A stretch of 64,000 bases of DNA, from assembly GCF_002151125.1 (NCBI RefSeq), contig NZ_MDJZ01000016.1, positions 429,500 through 493,499 on the forward strand. The letters run 5' to 3'. Below are positions 9,763-17,417 of this stretch, piece after piece. Origin of the DNA: Clavibacter michiganensis. Lineage in GTDB: Bacteria; Actinomycetota; Actinomycetes; Actinomycetales; Microbacteriaceae. The notes under the pieces were generated by a model. It made no database searches and had not been told where the DNA came from. It saw only the letters and a list, made by a program, of their open reading frames with translations. The translations under genes were made by a program, and so were the position numbers. The stretch's first letter is position 1; every line of letters begins with the position of its first letter.

Positions 9763-10422
9763 TCAGGCCCGGCGCAGGGGAGCGGTGGCGCGTCCGCGCG
9801 CGAGCTCCGCGAACACGTCGGTGGTGAGCCGGTACGCGTTCTCGACCTCCGCGACGACACGGGCGCGCTCGTCGTCGTCCCACGGGACCTGGTCGAGCGC
9901 CTCGCGGTAGGTGCTGCAGAACCGGCGGGGCTCCGCGATCTCCGCGAAGAGGTACAGGCCGACGCCGTTCGTGTCGAAGCCGAACTGGCGCTGCAGGAGC
10001 GAGCGGAGGAGCCGGCCGCCGGAGAGGTCGCCGAGGTAGCGCGTGTAGTGGTGCGCGATGAAGCCGCCGACCCAGACGGACGCGACCTGCTCGATCCGCT
10101 CGACGTACGCCGCGGTGCTGGCGAGCGGCCGCACCACATCGCGCCAGTCCGGCCCGACGAGGAAGTCGAGGTCGGCCTCGATCGCGGGGAGGCGCGTGAG
10201 GCGGGGGCTGATGAAGCGCGCGGCCACGGGATTCGCCGCCATGCGCCCGGTCGCCGCCTCGATGGCGCGGTAGACGAAGTAGTGCTGGGCGACGAGGGCG
10301 ACGTAGTCGTCGCGGCAGCCGCGGCCGGTGACCAGCGCCGTCATGAACTCGTCCGCGTCCTGCGCCTCGGCGCGCGGTCGTGCGCGGTCGCGGAGGGCCT
10401 CGGTGAGGGAGACGACGGTCAT
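9763..10422 (-). CDS. Haem oxygenase family protein (HmuO/HO-1-like), proximal His replaced
   Basis: A 219-residue alpha-helical haem oxygenase homologue. The distal helix is well kept (AHHYTRYLGDLSGGRLL), as are QHYFVYRAIEAA and the C-terminal helix (AYRLTTDVFAELARG). In characterised members the proximal haem ligand is a His about ten residues before a conserved Phe-Met in the first helix; here that stretch reads ARPRAEAQDADEFM with no His, and Arg17 (codon CGC, one transition from CAC) or Ala18 is in its place. It may bind haem differently or have another role. A DtxR/IdeR-type iron box lies immediately before ATG 10422, so expression is probably induced by iron limitation. Confidence 0.85.
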   Translation of the reverse strand: MTVVSLTEALRDRARPRAEAQDADEFMTALVTGRGCRDDYVALVAQHYFVYRAIEAATGRMAANPVAARFISPRLTRLPAIEADLDFLVGPDWRDVVRPLASTAAYVERIEQVASVWVGGFIAHHYTRYLGDLSGGRLLRSLLQRQFGFDTNGVGLYLFAEIAEPRRFCSTYREALDQVPWDDDERARVVAEVENAYRLTTDVFAELARGRATAPLRRA

Positions 10423-10425
10423 GAT

Positions 10426-10444
10426 GTAGGTGAGCCTAACCTCA
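10426..10444 (-). promoter_or_regulatory. DtxR/IdeR-type iron box before the haem oxygenase gene
   Basis: Read on the minus strand the 19 bases are TGAGGTTAGGCTCACCTAC, matching the DtxR consensus TTAGGTTAGGCTAACCTAA at 16 of 19 positions. The box ends 3 bases before the start codon, leaving no room for a ribosome-binding site, so the transcript is probably leaderless and the repressor would cover the promoter and start site together. Confidence 0.8.
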
Positions 10445-10501
10445 TCCGCTGCCCCTGCGGAAGAGCGCGACAACCGGGCCGGGTGAGCGGCCGGCGGGAT
10501 C

Positions 10502-10894
10502 TCAGGAGGCCGCGGCGAAGAAGACGAGGCCTAGCAGTGGCGGCACGCCCTGGATGAGCGCGGGGACGAGGTACTTCTTGCCGGTGCTCGCGATGATGAT
10601 CGACGCCAGCACCATGCACGCGGTCGTGAACAGCACGAGCGTGAGGCCGGCGGGGACGTTGCCGACGAAGTAGAGGATCAGCCCGAGCCCGGCGCCCAGC
10701 GCGAGGAAGAGGTTGTAGAAGCCCTGGTTGTAGGCCCACGGCTTGATGACGAGCGCCTTCTCCTGATCGGCGACGCCGAAGCGCTTCCAGGCGAACGGCT
10801 TCTCGAACCAGACGCTCTCGAGGAGGAAGAAGAACACGTGAAGCAGGGCCGCGAGCCCGACGAAGATGGTGCCGGTGGCGGCGACTGCGGTCAT
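10502..10894 (-). CDS. DUF1304 family integral membrane protein
   Basis: A 130-residue protein with four hydrophobic helices and the DUF1304 pattern: LLHVFFFLLESVWFEKP in helix 1, KPWAYNQGFYNLFLA in helix 2, and LVPALIQGVPPLLG in helix 4. The conserved Glu and Asn-Gln in the membrane suggest transport or binding of a small solute, but no member's function is established to my knowledge. A GAGGGATC ribosome-binding site precedes the ATG. It lies 79 bases upstream of the haem oxygenase gene on the same strand, but the iron box in between argues that the latter has its own promoter. Confidence 0.8.
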   Translation of the reverse strand: MTAVAATGTIFVGLAALLHVFFFLLESVWFEKPFAWKRFGVADQEKALVIKPWAYNQGFYNLFLALGAGLGLILYFVGNVPAGLTLVLFTTACMVLASIIIASTGKKYLVPALIQGVPPLLGLVFFAAAS

Positions 10895-10995
10895 GATCCC
10901 TCACTCCGGCGGCATCGTGCCGCATCGCGCCCAGGGTAGCGCGGGCGGACGCCGCGGCGGCGCCCGGTCGGGCCCGGCGGGCGCGTGCCGTGGGG

Positions 10996-12021
10996 TCAGG
11001 CGCGGACGTCCACCACGACGCGTCCGCTCGAGGCGCCCGCGAGGATCCGCTCGCCCGCGGCGATGGCGCCGTCCAGCGGGACGGTCGTCGTGATGGAGTC
11101 GAGGAGGGCGGGGTCGAGGTCGGTCGCGAGCCGGCTCCACGCCGCGCGGCGGAGCGCGGGCGGCGCCTCGACAGAGTTGATGCCCGCGAGCGTGACGGCG
11201 CGGAGGATGAAGGGGAGGACGGTGCCCGGCAGGTCCGGGCCCTGCGCGAGTCCCGCCGCCGTGACGACGCCGCCCCATCGGGTCTGCGCGAGGACGTTCA
11301 CGAGCGTCGCGCTGCCGACGCTGTCGACGGCCCCGGCCCAGCGGATCCGCTGCAGCGGCTTCCCCGCGTCGCCGAGCTCGGAGCGGTCGATCACGTCCGC
11401 GGCGCCGAGCGCGCGCAGCCGGTCGCCGAGCTCGTCGACTCGGCCGGTGCTGGCGACCACGCGGTGGCCGAGGCGCGCGAGGAGCGCGACCGCGACGGAT
11501 CCGACCCCGCCGCCCGCGCCCGTGACGAGCACGTCGCCGGATCCGGGCTCCACGCCGCCGCGCTCCAGCGCGAGCACCGAGAGCATGGCCGTGAACCCGG
11601 CCGTGCCGATCGCGGCGGCGCGCGACGCGGACATGCCCGCGGGCACGCGCACCAGCGCCTCAGCCGGGACGCGGACTCGCTCGGCCAGCCCGCCGTCGCG
11701 GCTCTCGCCCAGGCCGGCGCCGTTCAGGACGACGAGGTCGCCGGGGGAGAAGGCGTCGGATCCGCTCGCCTGGACCGTGCCGACCGCGTCGATGCCCGCC
11801 ACGAGCGGGCTCGTGCGCGCGATGCCGGGCCGGCCGCCGAGGAGCATGCCGTCCTTGTAGTTGACGCTGGAGAAGAGGACGTCGAGCGCGACCTCGCCGT
11901 CGCCGGGCCCGTCGGCACCGCCCGTCGCCTGCTCGTCGGGGAGGTCGCGCAACGCGACCCCGATGCCCTTCGTGCCGTCGTCGGCGACGGTCTGCTCAGC
12001 TACGAGCGCGCGGTACGTCAT
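10996..12021 (-). CDS. YhdH/AcuI-type NADPH-dependent acrylyl-CoA reductase-like MDR oxidoreductase
   Basis: A 341-residue zinc-free medium-chain dehydrogenase/reductase. The N-terminal catalytic domain has the subgroup motif SVNYKDGMLLGG, the linker has IGTAGFTAMLSV, and the Rossmann domain has the glycine motif VTGAGGGVGSVAV. The subgroup includes E. coli YhdH and AcuI, which reduce acryloyl-CoA; other members reduce quinones or enones, so the substrate is left open. Compared with relatives there is a slightly longer Gly/Asp-rich loop near residue 35. It is flanked by DUF1304 and pfkA on the same strand with short gaps. Confidence 0.85.
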   Translation of the reverse strand: MTYRALVAEQTVADDGTKGIGVALRDLPDEQATGGADGPGDGEVALDVLFSSVNYKDGMLLGGRPGIARTSPLVAGIDAVGTVQASGSDAFSPGDLVVLNGAGLGESRDGGLAERVRVPAEALVRVPAGMSASRAAAIGTAGFTAMLSVLALERGGVEPGSGDVLVTGAGGGVGSVAVALLARLGHRVVASTGRVDELGDRLRALGAADVIDRSELGDAGKPLQRIRWAGAVDSVGSATLVNVLAQTRWGGVVTAAGLAQGPDLPGTVLPFILRAVTLAGINSVEAPPALRRAAWSRLATDLDPALLDSITTTVPLDGAIAAGERILAGASSGRVVVDVRA

Positions 12022-12077
12022 GCCGTCACGCTACGCCCGGGCGCGGCGGCGCCGCGAGCGACGGCGTCGGACCCGGA

Positions 12078-13103
12078 TCAGCCGAAGAGGATCGCGGCCT
12101 CGTCGTAGCGGTGCTGCGGCACGGTCTTCAGGCGGCCGAGCGCCTCCTCGAAGCCCACGTGCACGATGTCGGTGCCGCGCAGCGCGACCATGCGGCCCCA
12201 GTGGCCGTCGCGCACGCTGTCGACCGCGGCGAGGCCGAGGCGGGTCGCGAGGACGCGGTCGTAGGACGACGGGGTCCCGCCGCGCTGGATGTGGCCGAGG
12301 GTCGTGGCGCGGGTCTCGATGCCGGTGCGCTCCTCGATGATCGGGGCGAGCTGCTCGCCGATCCCGCCGAGGCGCGGGCGCCCGAAGGCGTCGAGGCCGC
12401 GCTCGCCGTGCGCGTCCGACGCGTGCTCGGGCACGAAGCCCTCCGCGACGACCACCAGCGGCGCGCGCCCGCGGTCGTACGCGGAGCGGACCCACGCGAT
12501 GATCTCGTCCATGGACGTCTTCTGCTCGGGGATGAGGATCGCGTGCGCGCCGGCGGCCATGCCGGAGTGCAGCGCGATCCAGCCGACGTGGCGGCCCATG
12601 ACCTCGGCCACCATGCAGCGGCTGTGCGAGTCGCCCGTGGTGCGGAGGCGGTCCATGGCGTCGGTCGCGATCTGCACCGCGGTGTCGAAGCCGAACGTGT
12701 AGTCGGTGGCGTCGAGGTCGTTGTCGACGGTCTTGGGGACGCCGACGATCTTGAGGCCCGCGTCCGTGAGGCGCTTCGCGGCCGCGAGCGTGCCCTCGCC
12801 GCCGATGGCGAGGATCGCGTCGATGCCGAGGCGGTCGAGGTTCTCCTGGATCCGCTCCACGCCGCCGTCGCCCTCGAACGGGTTGGTGCGGCTGGTGCCG
12901 AGGATCGTGCCGCCCTGCTTGCCGATGCCCTGGATGTCGCGGCGCGCGAGCGGCATGACGTCGCCGTCGACGACGCCCCGCCAGCCGTCGCGGAAGCCCA
13001 CGAACTCCTGCTTGTGGATGGTCGTTCCCTTGAGCACCGCCCCGCGGATCACCGCGTTGAGTCCGGGGCAGTCTCCGCCTGAGGTGAGGATTCCGATGCG
13101 CAC
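12078..13103 (-). CDS. pfkA: ATP-dependent 6-phosphofructokinase (group III)
   Basis: Phosphorylates fructose 6-phosphate in glycolysis. The 341-residue protein starts VRIGILTSGGDCPGLN and has the substrate motif PKTVDNDLDAT. At the two positions that separate phosphate donors it carries Gly104 (GGEGT) and Lys124 (PKTVDND); this combination is that of actinobacterial group III enzymes known to use ATP despite the Lys typical of pyrophosphate enzymes. GTG 13103 is chosen because conserved sequence begins there; an in-frame extension of 88 residues upstream is Arg/Pro-rich and would run into the ROK gene. Confidence 0.93.
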   Translation of the reverse strand: MRIGILTSGGDCPGLNAVIRGAVLKGTTIHKQEFVGFRDGWRGVVDGDVMPLARRDIQGIGKQGGTILGTSRTNPFEGDGGVERIQENLDRLGIDAILAIGGEGTLAAAKRLTDAGLKIVGVPKTVDNDLDATDYTFGFDTAVQIATDAMDRLRTTGDSHSRCMVAEVMGRHVGWIALHSGMAAGAHAILIPEQKTSMDEIIAWVRSAYDRGRAPLVVVAEGFVPEHASDAHGERGLDAFGRPRLGGIGEQLAPIIEERTGIETRATTLGHIQRGGTPSSYDRVLATRLGLAAVDSVRDGHWGRMVALRGTDIVHVGFEEALGRLKTVPQHRYDEAAILFG

Positions 13104-13156
13104 ACGTCCATCATGGGGCACGGCCCGCTGCTCCGGCCGAGGCGGGCGGACCGGTA

Positions 13157-14347
13157 TCACGCCTCCGCCTCCTCGAGCCGCACTGGGGAGGGGACGCGGT
13201 CGAGGCGCTCGCGGCTGAACACTTGGTCCGCCGTCGTCAGCGCGAGGCCCATGATCCCGGCGCGGTCGCCGAGGTCGGACGTGCGGATCACCAGCTCCCG
13301 GGTCGCGAGCGGGTGCGTCCGCAGGTACACGCGCTCCCGGAGGCCGGACATGAGCACCTCGCCGCACTCGCCGAGCTGGCCGGAGATCACGATCATGCGC
13401 GGATTGAGGATGTTGACGAGGTCGGCCACGGCCTCGCCGAGGATCCGGCCCGCCTGGCGCACGGCCTGCGTCGCGCGCATGTCACCGCGGAGGACTCCCG
13501 CGGTCACGTCGGCCACGTGGCGGATGGACGGGTCCGCCTCGGACAGGTCCCGTACGAGCGCCCAGCCGCCCGCGTACGCCTCGACGCAGCCCGAGTTGCC
13601 GCAGCGGCAGGGGAGCGGGGACGTGTCGACGCCGTCCGCGACCGCCCGCGTGTGCCCGACGTCGCCCGCCGCGCCGACCGCGCCGCGGATCGTCTGCCCG
13701 TTGAAGACGAGGCCGGAGCCGATGCCCGTGCCGAGCTTGAGGCTGATGAGGTCGTCCGCGCCATGGTGGTGGGCCTCGGCCCGGGCCCGCGCGTTCGCGT
13801 CGTTCTCGATGACCACGGGCGCGTCGGGGAAGGACCCCTGGAGGAAGCCGGCGATGTCGAAGCCGTCCCACCCGGTCATGATCGGCGGGTTGCGCACGCG
13901 ACCGGCGGCGAACTCGACCGGCCCGGGCACGCCGATCCCGATGCCGACGACGCGGCCGTCCGACACGAGGCGCTCGAAGGCCGCGACGACGAGGGAGAGC
14001 ACGGCCGCCGGGCCGTCCCAGACGTCGACCTCGATCGTCTCGCGACGCAGCGGCGTGCCGCGCAGGTCGCACGCGGCGGCGATGAGGCCGCTCGCCCCGA
14101 TGTCGGCGGTGAGGAGGACAGGGCCGTCGAGGTTGACGGCGAAGACGGTGGAGGGGCGCCCGCCCGTGGACGCGCCGCCGGACGTGGGCACCAGCAGCCC
14201 GCGCTCGACGAGCGTCGCCAGGCGCTGGTTCACCGTCGACCTGCTGAGGCCCGTTCGCTCCATGACCGCGGTTCGCGACAGCTCGCCGTGCTCGCGGAAG
14301 AGGGCGAGGACGTCGGCCAGGTGCGCCGCCTGCTCGGTCTGCTTCAT
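13157..14347 (-). CDS. ROK-family transcriptional regulator of the divergent sugar operon
   Basis: A 396-residue repressor-type ROK protein. Residues 10-65 form a MarR-like winged helix (SRTAVMERTGLSRSTVNQRL); the rest is a sugar-kinase fold with IGIGVPGPVEF, IENDANARARAEA, LGTGIGSGLVFNG and the zinc motif CRCGNSGCVEAYAGG. Divergent placement 157 bases from the binding-protein gene and a pair of inverted AGCCTTTC elements between them make it the likely regulator of the ketose operon, with a sugar or sugar phosphate as inducer (inference). Comparable ROK regulators sit beside frc-type fructose importer operons. Confidence 0.88.
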   Translation of the reverse strand: MKQTEQAAHLADVLALFREHGELSRTAVMERTGLSRSTVNQRLATLVERGLLVPTSGGASTGGRPSTVFAVNLDGPVLLTADIGASGLIAAACDLRGTPLRRETIEVDVWDGPAAVLSLVVAAFERLVSDGRVVGIGIGVPGPVEFAAGRVRNPPIMTGWDGFDIAGFLQGSFPDAPVVIENDANARARAEAHHHGADDLISLKLGTGIGSGLVFNGQTIRGAVGAAGDVGHTRAVADGVDTSPLPCRCGNSGCVEAYAGGWALVRDLSEADPSIRHVADVTAGVLRGDMRATQAVRQAGRILGEAVADLVNILNPRMIVISGQLGECGEVLMSGLRERVYLRTHPLATRELVIRTSDLGDRAGIMGLALTTADQVFSRERLDRVPSPVRLEEAEA

Positions 14348-14387
14348 CGGATCCCCCGCTCATCGCCCCGCTCGTCGTACCGATCGT

Positions 14388-14469
14388 AGCCTTTCCAGTG
14401 TCCGCGTCACGCTGGGGACGAACTTTTGTGTTGCACTAATACGAAAGGCTCGCTAGTTTGCATCTAGCG
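14388..14469 (+). promoter_or_regulatory. Promoter and candidate ROK operators of the ketose operon
   Basis: A good sigma-70-type promoter is visible: TTGCAC (14431-14436), 17 bases, TAGTTT (14454-14459). AGCCTTTC (14388-14395) and its exact inverse GAAAGGCT (14443-14450) lie 55 bases apart, the second inside the promoter spacer. A further inverted repeat CGCTAG-N7-CTAGCG (14451-14469) covers the -10 element. Repressor binding at either would block the promoter. The assignment to the ROK protein is by position. Confidence 0.6.
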
Positions 14470-14504
14470 GCACGCAGTGGTGCCCCATATCTCCGAGGAT
14501 GAAG

Positions 14505-15548
14505 ATGACCCACACCAAGTCGGCGCGTCGGGCGCTCACGCTCCTGGTCCCGGTGACGGCCGTCGCGCTGTCCCTCGCCGCCTGCTCCGGCGGCTCGACC
14601 GGCGAGGCCGGCGCCGCGGGCGGCAGCTCCAGCACCAAGGTCGCCGCCGTGATCAAGGGGCTCGACAATCCCTTCTTCCAGGCGATGGAGGACGGGATCC
14701 AGGACACGGCCGACGCGGAGGGCGTCGACGTCTCCATCCAGGCCGCCGCCGACATCGGCGACACCACCGGCCAGGCCGACAAGCTCACCGCCCTCGCGGG
14801 ACAGGACCTCGGCTGCCTCATCGTCAATCCGATCAGCGGCACCAACCTCGTGCAGGCGCTCGCCGCGGCCTCGGGGAAGACCATCGTCAACATCGACAGC
14901 CCGCTCGACCCGGACGCCGTGTCCGCTGCGAGCCTCGACGTCGCGACGTACATCGGCACCGACAACGAGGCCGCGGGCGGCAAGGCCGGCGACTTCCTCA
15001 AGGGGTCGCTGCCGGCCGGCGCGAAGGTCGCCGTCATCGGCGGGATCTCCGGCGACGTGACGAGCGCCGCCCGCGTCGACGGCTTCACGGCCGCGATCGG
15101 ATCCGACCTCGACGTCGTGCAGGAGGCCGCGGCCGACTGGAAGCGCGAGGTCGCGCTCACCAAGGCGACCGACATCATCGCGGCGGAGCCCGACGTCGCC
15201 GCCTTCTTCGCGGCGAACGACGACATGGGCCTCGGCATCGTCAAGGCGGTGGAGAACGCCGGGCGCACCGGCCAGATCCAGGTCGTGAGCGTCGACGGCA
15301 ACAAGGACGCCCTCGAGAGCGTCGAGGCCGGCGGCCTCACCGCGACGGTCGCCCAGTACCCGTTCGCCATCGGCCAGCTCGGCCTGCAGGCCTGCGAGGT
15401 CGCGACCTCCGGCGGCACCCTGCCCGCCGACGTGGAGTCGCCCACCGCGCTCGTGACGACGGACAAGGCCGCGGACGCCATCGCCGCGTTCCCGCAGCCG
15501 TTCGAGGAGTTCGACAACCCCCTCACGGAGCTCCTCCCCGCGAAGTGA
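14505..15548 (+). CDS. Sugar ABC transporter substrate-binding lipoprotein (RbsB/FrcB-like)
   Basis: A type-I periplasmic-binding-fold lipoprotein for a pentose or hexose. After a basic N-terminus and hydrophobic segment comes the lipobox LAAC with the lipidated Cys near residue 27, then a Gly/Ser linker. The mature domain begins VAAVIKGLDNPFFQAMEDG, the cluster-2 sugar-binding signature, and has ANDDMGLGIVKAVENAG and VSVDGNKDALESV. I chose ATG 14505 because GAGGA (14495-14499) is correctly spaced for it; ATG 14499 overlaps that site. It is the first gene of the operon and is followed by a hairpin that probably lowers downstream expression. Confidence 0.9.
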   Translation: MTHTKSARRALTLLVPVTAVALSLAACSGGSTGEAGAAGGSSSTKVAAVIKGLDNPFFQAMEDGIQDTADAEGVDVSIQAAADIGDTTGQADKLTALAGQDLGCLIVNPISGTNLVQALAAASGKTIVNIDSPLDPDAVSAASLDVATYIGTDNEAAGGKAGDFLKGSLPAGAKVAVIGGISGDVTSAARVDGFTAAIGSDLDVVQEAAADWKREVALTKATDIIAAEPDVAAFFAANDDMGLGIVKAVENAGRTGQIQVVSVDGNKDALESVEAGGLTATVAQYPFAIGQLGLQACEVATSGGTLPADVESPTALVTTDKAADAIAAFPQPFEEFDNPLTELLPAK

Positions 15549-15551
15549 CCC

Positions 15552-15580
15552 GGTGCGGCGCTCCACGGGAGCGCCGCACC
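15552..15580 (+). terminator. Intraoperonic hairpin between binding protein and permease genes
   Basis: Perfect 12-bp arms (15552-15563 and 15569-15580, starting GGTGCGGCGCTC) around a 5-base loop, 3 bases after the stop codon and without a T-run. Partial termination or 3'-end protection at this place would give more binding protein than membrane components, a usual arrangement in ABC importer operons. Confidence 0.6.
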
Positions 15581-15669
15581 CTCCCTCCCGCCACCCGCCC
15601 GCTCCGGCGCGGTGGCCCCTTCCGGCGCGCCGCGCCGCGCCCGCACCGCCGAGCCCCACGGAGATCCGC

Positions 15670-16659
15670 ATGACCATCGCCCCCACCCGCGCCCCGCGCA
15701 GCGACACCGCCCCAGCGGCCCGGCTCCCGCAGCTGCGCCAGCTCTCCTTCTGGGCGGAGAACGCCGCCCCCATCGGCCTCGTCGCCCTCGTGATCGTGTT
15801 CTCGATCCTCACGCCGACGTTCCTCAGCCTCGGCAACGTCAAGGCGATGCTCGTCGCCGCGGCGATCCTCGTGATCCTGTCCGTCGGGCAGTCGTTCGTC
15901 ATCACGACGGGCGGCATCGACCTCTCGATCTCTGCGACCATGACGGTCGGCGCCGTCGGCTTCGGCATCGGCTGGGGCGCGGGCTGGGGCTTCTGGCCCT
16001 CGGCGCTCGCCGCCCTCGCCTTCGCGGGTGCCATCGGCGTGATCAACGGCCTGCTCATCGCGAAGGGGAAGGTCACCGACTTCATCGCGACCCTCGGCAC
16101 GCTCTCGGTCGCGACGGGCCTCGCCCTCATCGCCTCCGACGGCAAGCCGATCACCGTGGGGAGCCCGGAGCTGCTGCGCCTCACGACTGGGTCGATCGGG
16201 ATCGTCGGCTACCCGATCATCCTCGCGGCCGTCATCGGCGTCATCGCCTGGATCGTCATGTTCCGCACGCGCTTCGGCCTCCACGTGCAGGCGGTCGGCG
16301 GCGACGAGGAGGCGGCCGTCGCGAACGGCATCGCGGCGGGACGCGTGCGCATCGCCGTCTACGTCATCGCGGCGGGGCTCGCCGGCATCGCGGCGCTGCT
16401 CCTCGTGGCGCGCGTCGGCGCCGCGGAGCCCGCCATCAACACGCAGTACCTGCTCAACTCCATCGCCGCGGTCGTGCTCGGCGGCGTGAGTCTCACGGGC
16501 GGCAAGGCCAAGATCGTCGGCCCCATCATCGGCGCTTTCCTCCTGACCGCCCTCACGAACGGCCTGACGCTGCTCGGCGTCTCGCAGTTCTACCAGCCGC
16601 TCGCGGTCGGCCTGGTGGTCGTCCTCGCCGCACTCATCACGCGCTACCAGAAGAAGTGA
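15670..16659 (+). CDS. Sugar ABC transporter permease (RbsC/FrcC-like)
   Basis: A 329-residue BPD_transp_2 permease with about ten hydrophobic helices. The family segment VGQSFVITTGGIDLSIS is complete, and the cytoplasmic EAA-like region reads VQAVGGDEEAAVANGI. The C-terminal part has SIAAVVLGGVSLTGGKAKI. ATG 15670 follows a CGGAGA ribosome-binding site; the long in-frame extension upstream is Pro/Arg-rich and rejected. It forms the channel with the ATPase encoded 8 bases downstream. Confidence 0.92.
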   Translation: MTIAPTRAPRSDTAPAARLPQLRQLSFWAENAAPIGLVALVIVFSILTPTFLSLGNVKAMLVAAAILVILSVGQSFVITTGGIDLSISATMTVGAVGFGIGWGAGWGFWPSALAALAFAGAIGVINGLLIAKGKVTDFIATLGTLSVATGLALIASDGKPITVGSPELLRLTTGSIGIVGYPIILAAVIGVIAWIVMFRTRFGLHVQAVGGDEEAAVANGIAAGRVRIAVYVIAAGLAGIAALLLVARVGAAEPAINTQYLLNSIAAVVLGGVSLTGGKAKIVGPIIGAFLLTALTNGLTLLGVSQFYQPLAVGLVVVLAALITRYQKK

Positions 16660-16667
16660 GCCCCTCC

Positions 16668-17417
16668 ATGACCGACGACATCCTCCTCGAGGCCCGCGAC
16701 ATCACGAAGTCCTTCGGCGGCGTCCACGCGCTCAAGGGCGCGACCATGCGGATGCGCCGCGGCGAGATCACCGCCCTCATCGGCGACAACGGCGCCGGCA
16801 AGTCCACGCTCGTGCGCTGCCTCTCGGGCGTCCACCCGCCGGACTCCGGCACCATCACGCTCGAGGGCGAGGCCGTGTCCTTCGGCACGCCGCTGCAGGC
16901 CCGCGACGGCGGCATCGAGACGGTCCACCAGACCCTCGCCCTCGTCGAGGACCTCACGGTCTGGCAGAACTTCTTCCTCGGCCGCGAGCTCGTGAAGGGG
17001 ATCCCGGGCATCCGCTTCCTCGACAGGGCGAAGATGCGCAAGACGGCCCAGGACCTCCTCGGCGACCTCGCCGTGAACGTGCCGCCCGTCACGAGCCGGG
17101 TGCGTCGCCTGTCCGGCGGACAGCGCCAGGCCGTCGCGATCGCGCGCGCCGCGGGCTGGGGGAGCCGCATCGTGATCATGGACGAGCCGACCGCGGCGCT
17201 CGGCGTGCAGGAGACCGCGCGCGTCGAGAAGATCATCCTCAAGCTCCGCGACTCCGGCGTGGCCGTGCTCCTCATCAGCCATAACTTCGACCAGGTGATG
17301 CGCCTCAGCGACCAGGTCTGGGTGATGCGAGCGGGCCTCGCCGTCGCCGAGCGCCGCACGACCGAGACGTCGGGCCCCGAGCTCGTCGAGCTCATCACCG
17401 GCGCGAAGGCCGCGTGA
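16668..17417 (+). CDS. Sugar ABC transporter ATP-binding protein, single-domain (FrcA-like)
   Basis: A 249-residue ATPase with Walker A GDNGAGKST, signature LSGGQRQA, Walker B IVIMDEPTAAL, and the switch His in LLISHNFD. Unlike RbsA-type sugar ATPases it has one nucleotide-binding domain instead of two, as in the FrcA fructose system, so it probably works as a homodimer. Its stop overlaps the start region of the first epimerase gene (GTGATG), which supports one operon. Confidence 0.92.
   Translation: MTDDILLEARDITKSFGGVHALKGATMRMRRGEITALIGDNGAGKSTLVRCLSGVHPPDSGTITLEGEAVSFGTPLQARDGGIETVHQTLALVEDLTVWQNFFLGRELVKGIPGIRFLDRAKMRKTAQDLLGDLAVNVPPVTSRVRRLSGGQRQAVAIARAAGWGSRIVIMDEPTAALGVQETARVEKIILKLRDSGVAVLLISHNFDQVMRLSDQVWVMRAGLAVAERRTTETSGPELVELITGAKAA

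Noticed and set aside
13104..13367. Longer pfkA start at 13367
   Set aside because: PFK homology begins at GTG 13103 (VRIGILTSGGD); the extra 88 residues are Pro/Arg-rich and run into the ROK gene.
14436..16184. Long antisense frames over the sugar importer genes
   Set aside because: High GC leaves few stop codons in the opposite frames; no ribosome-binding site or motif supports them, and the sense genes are clear.
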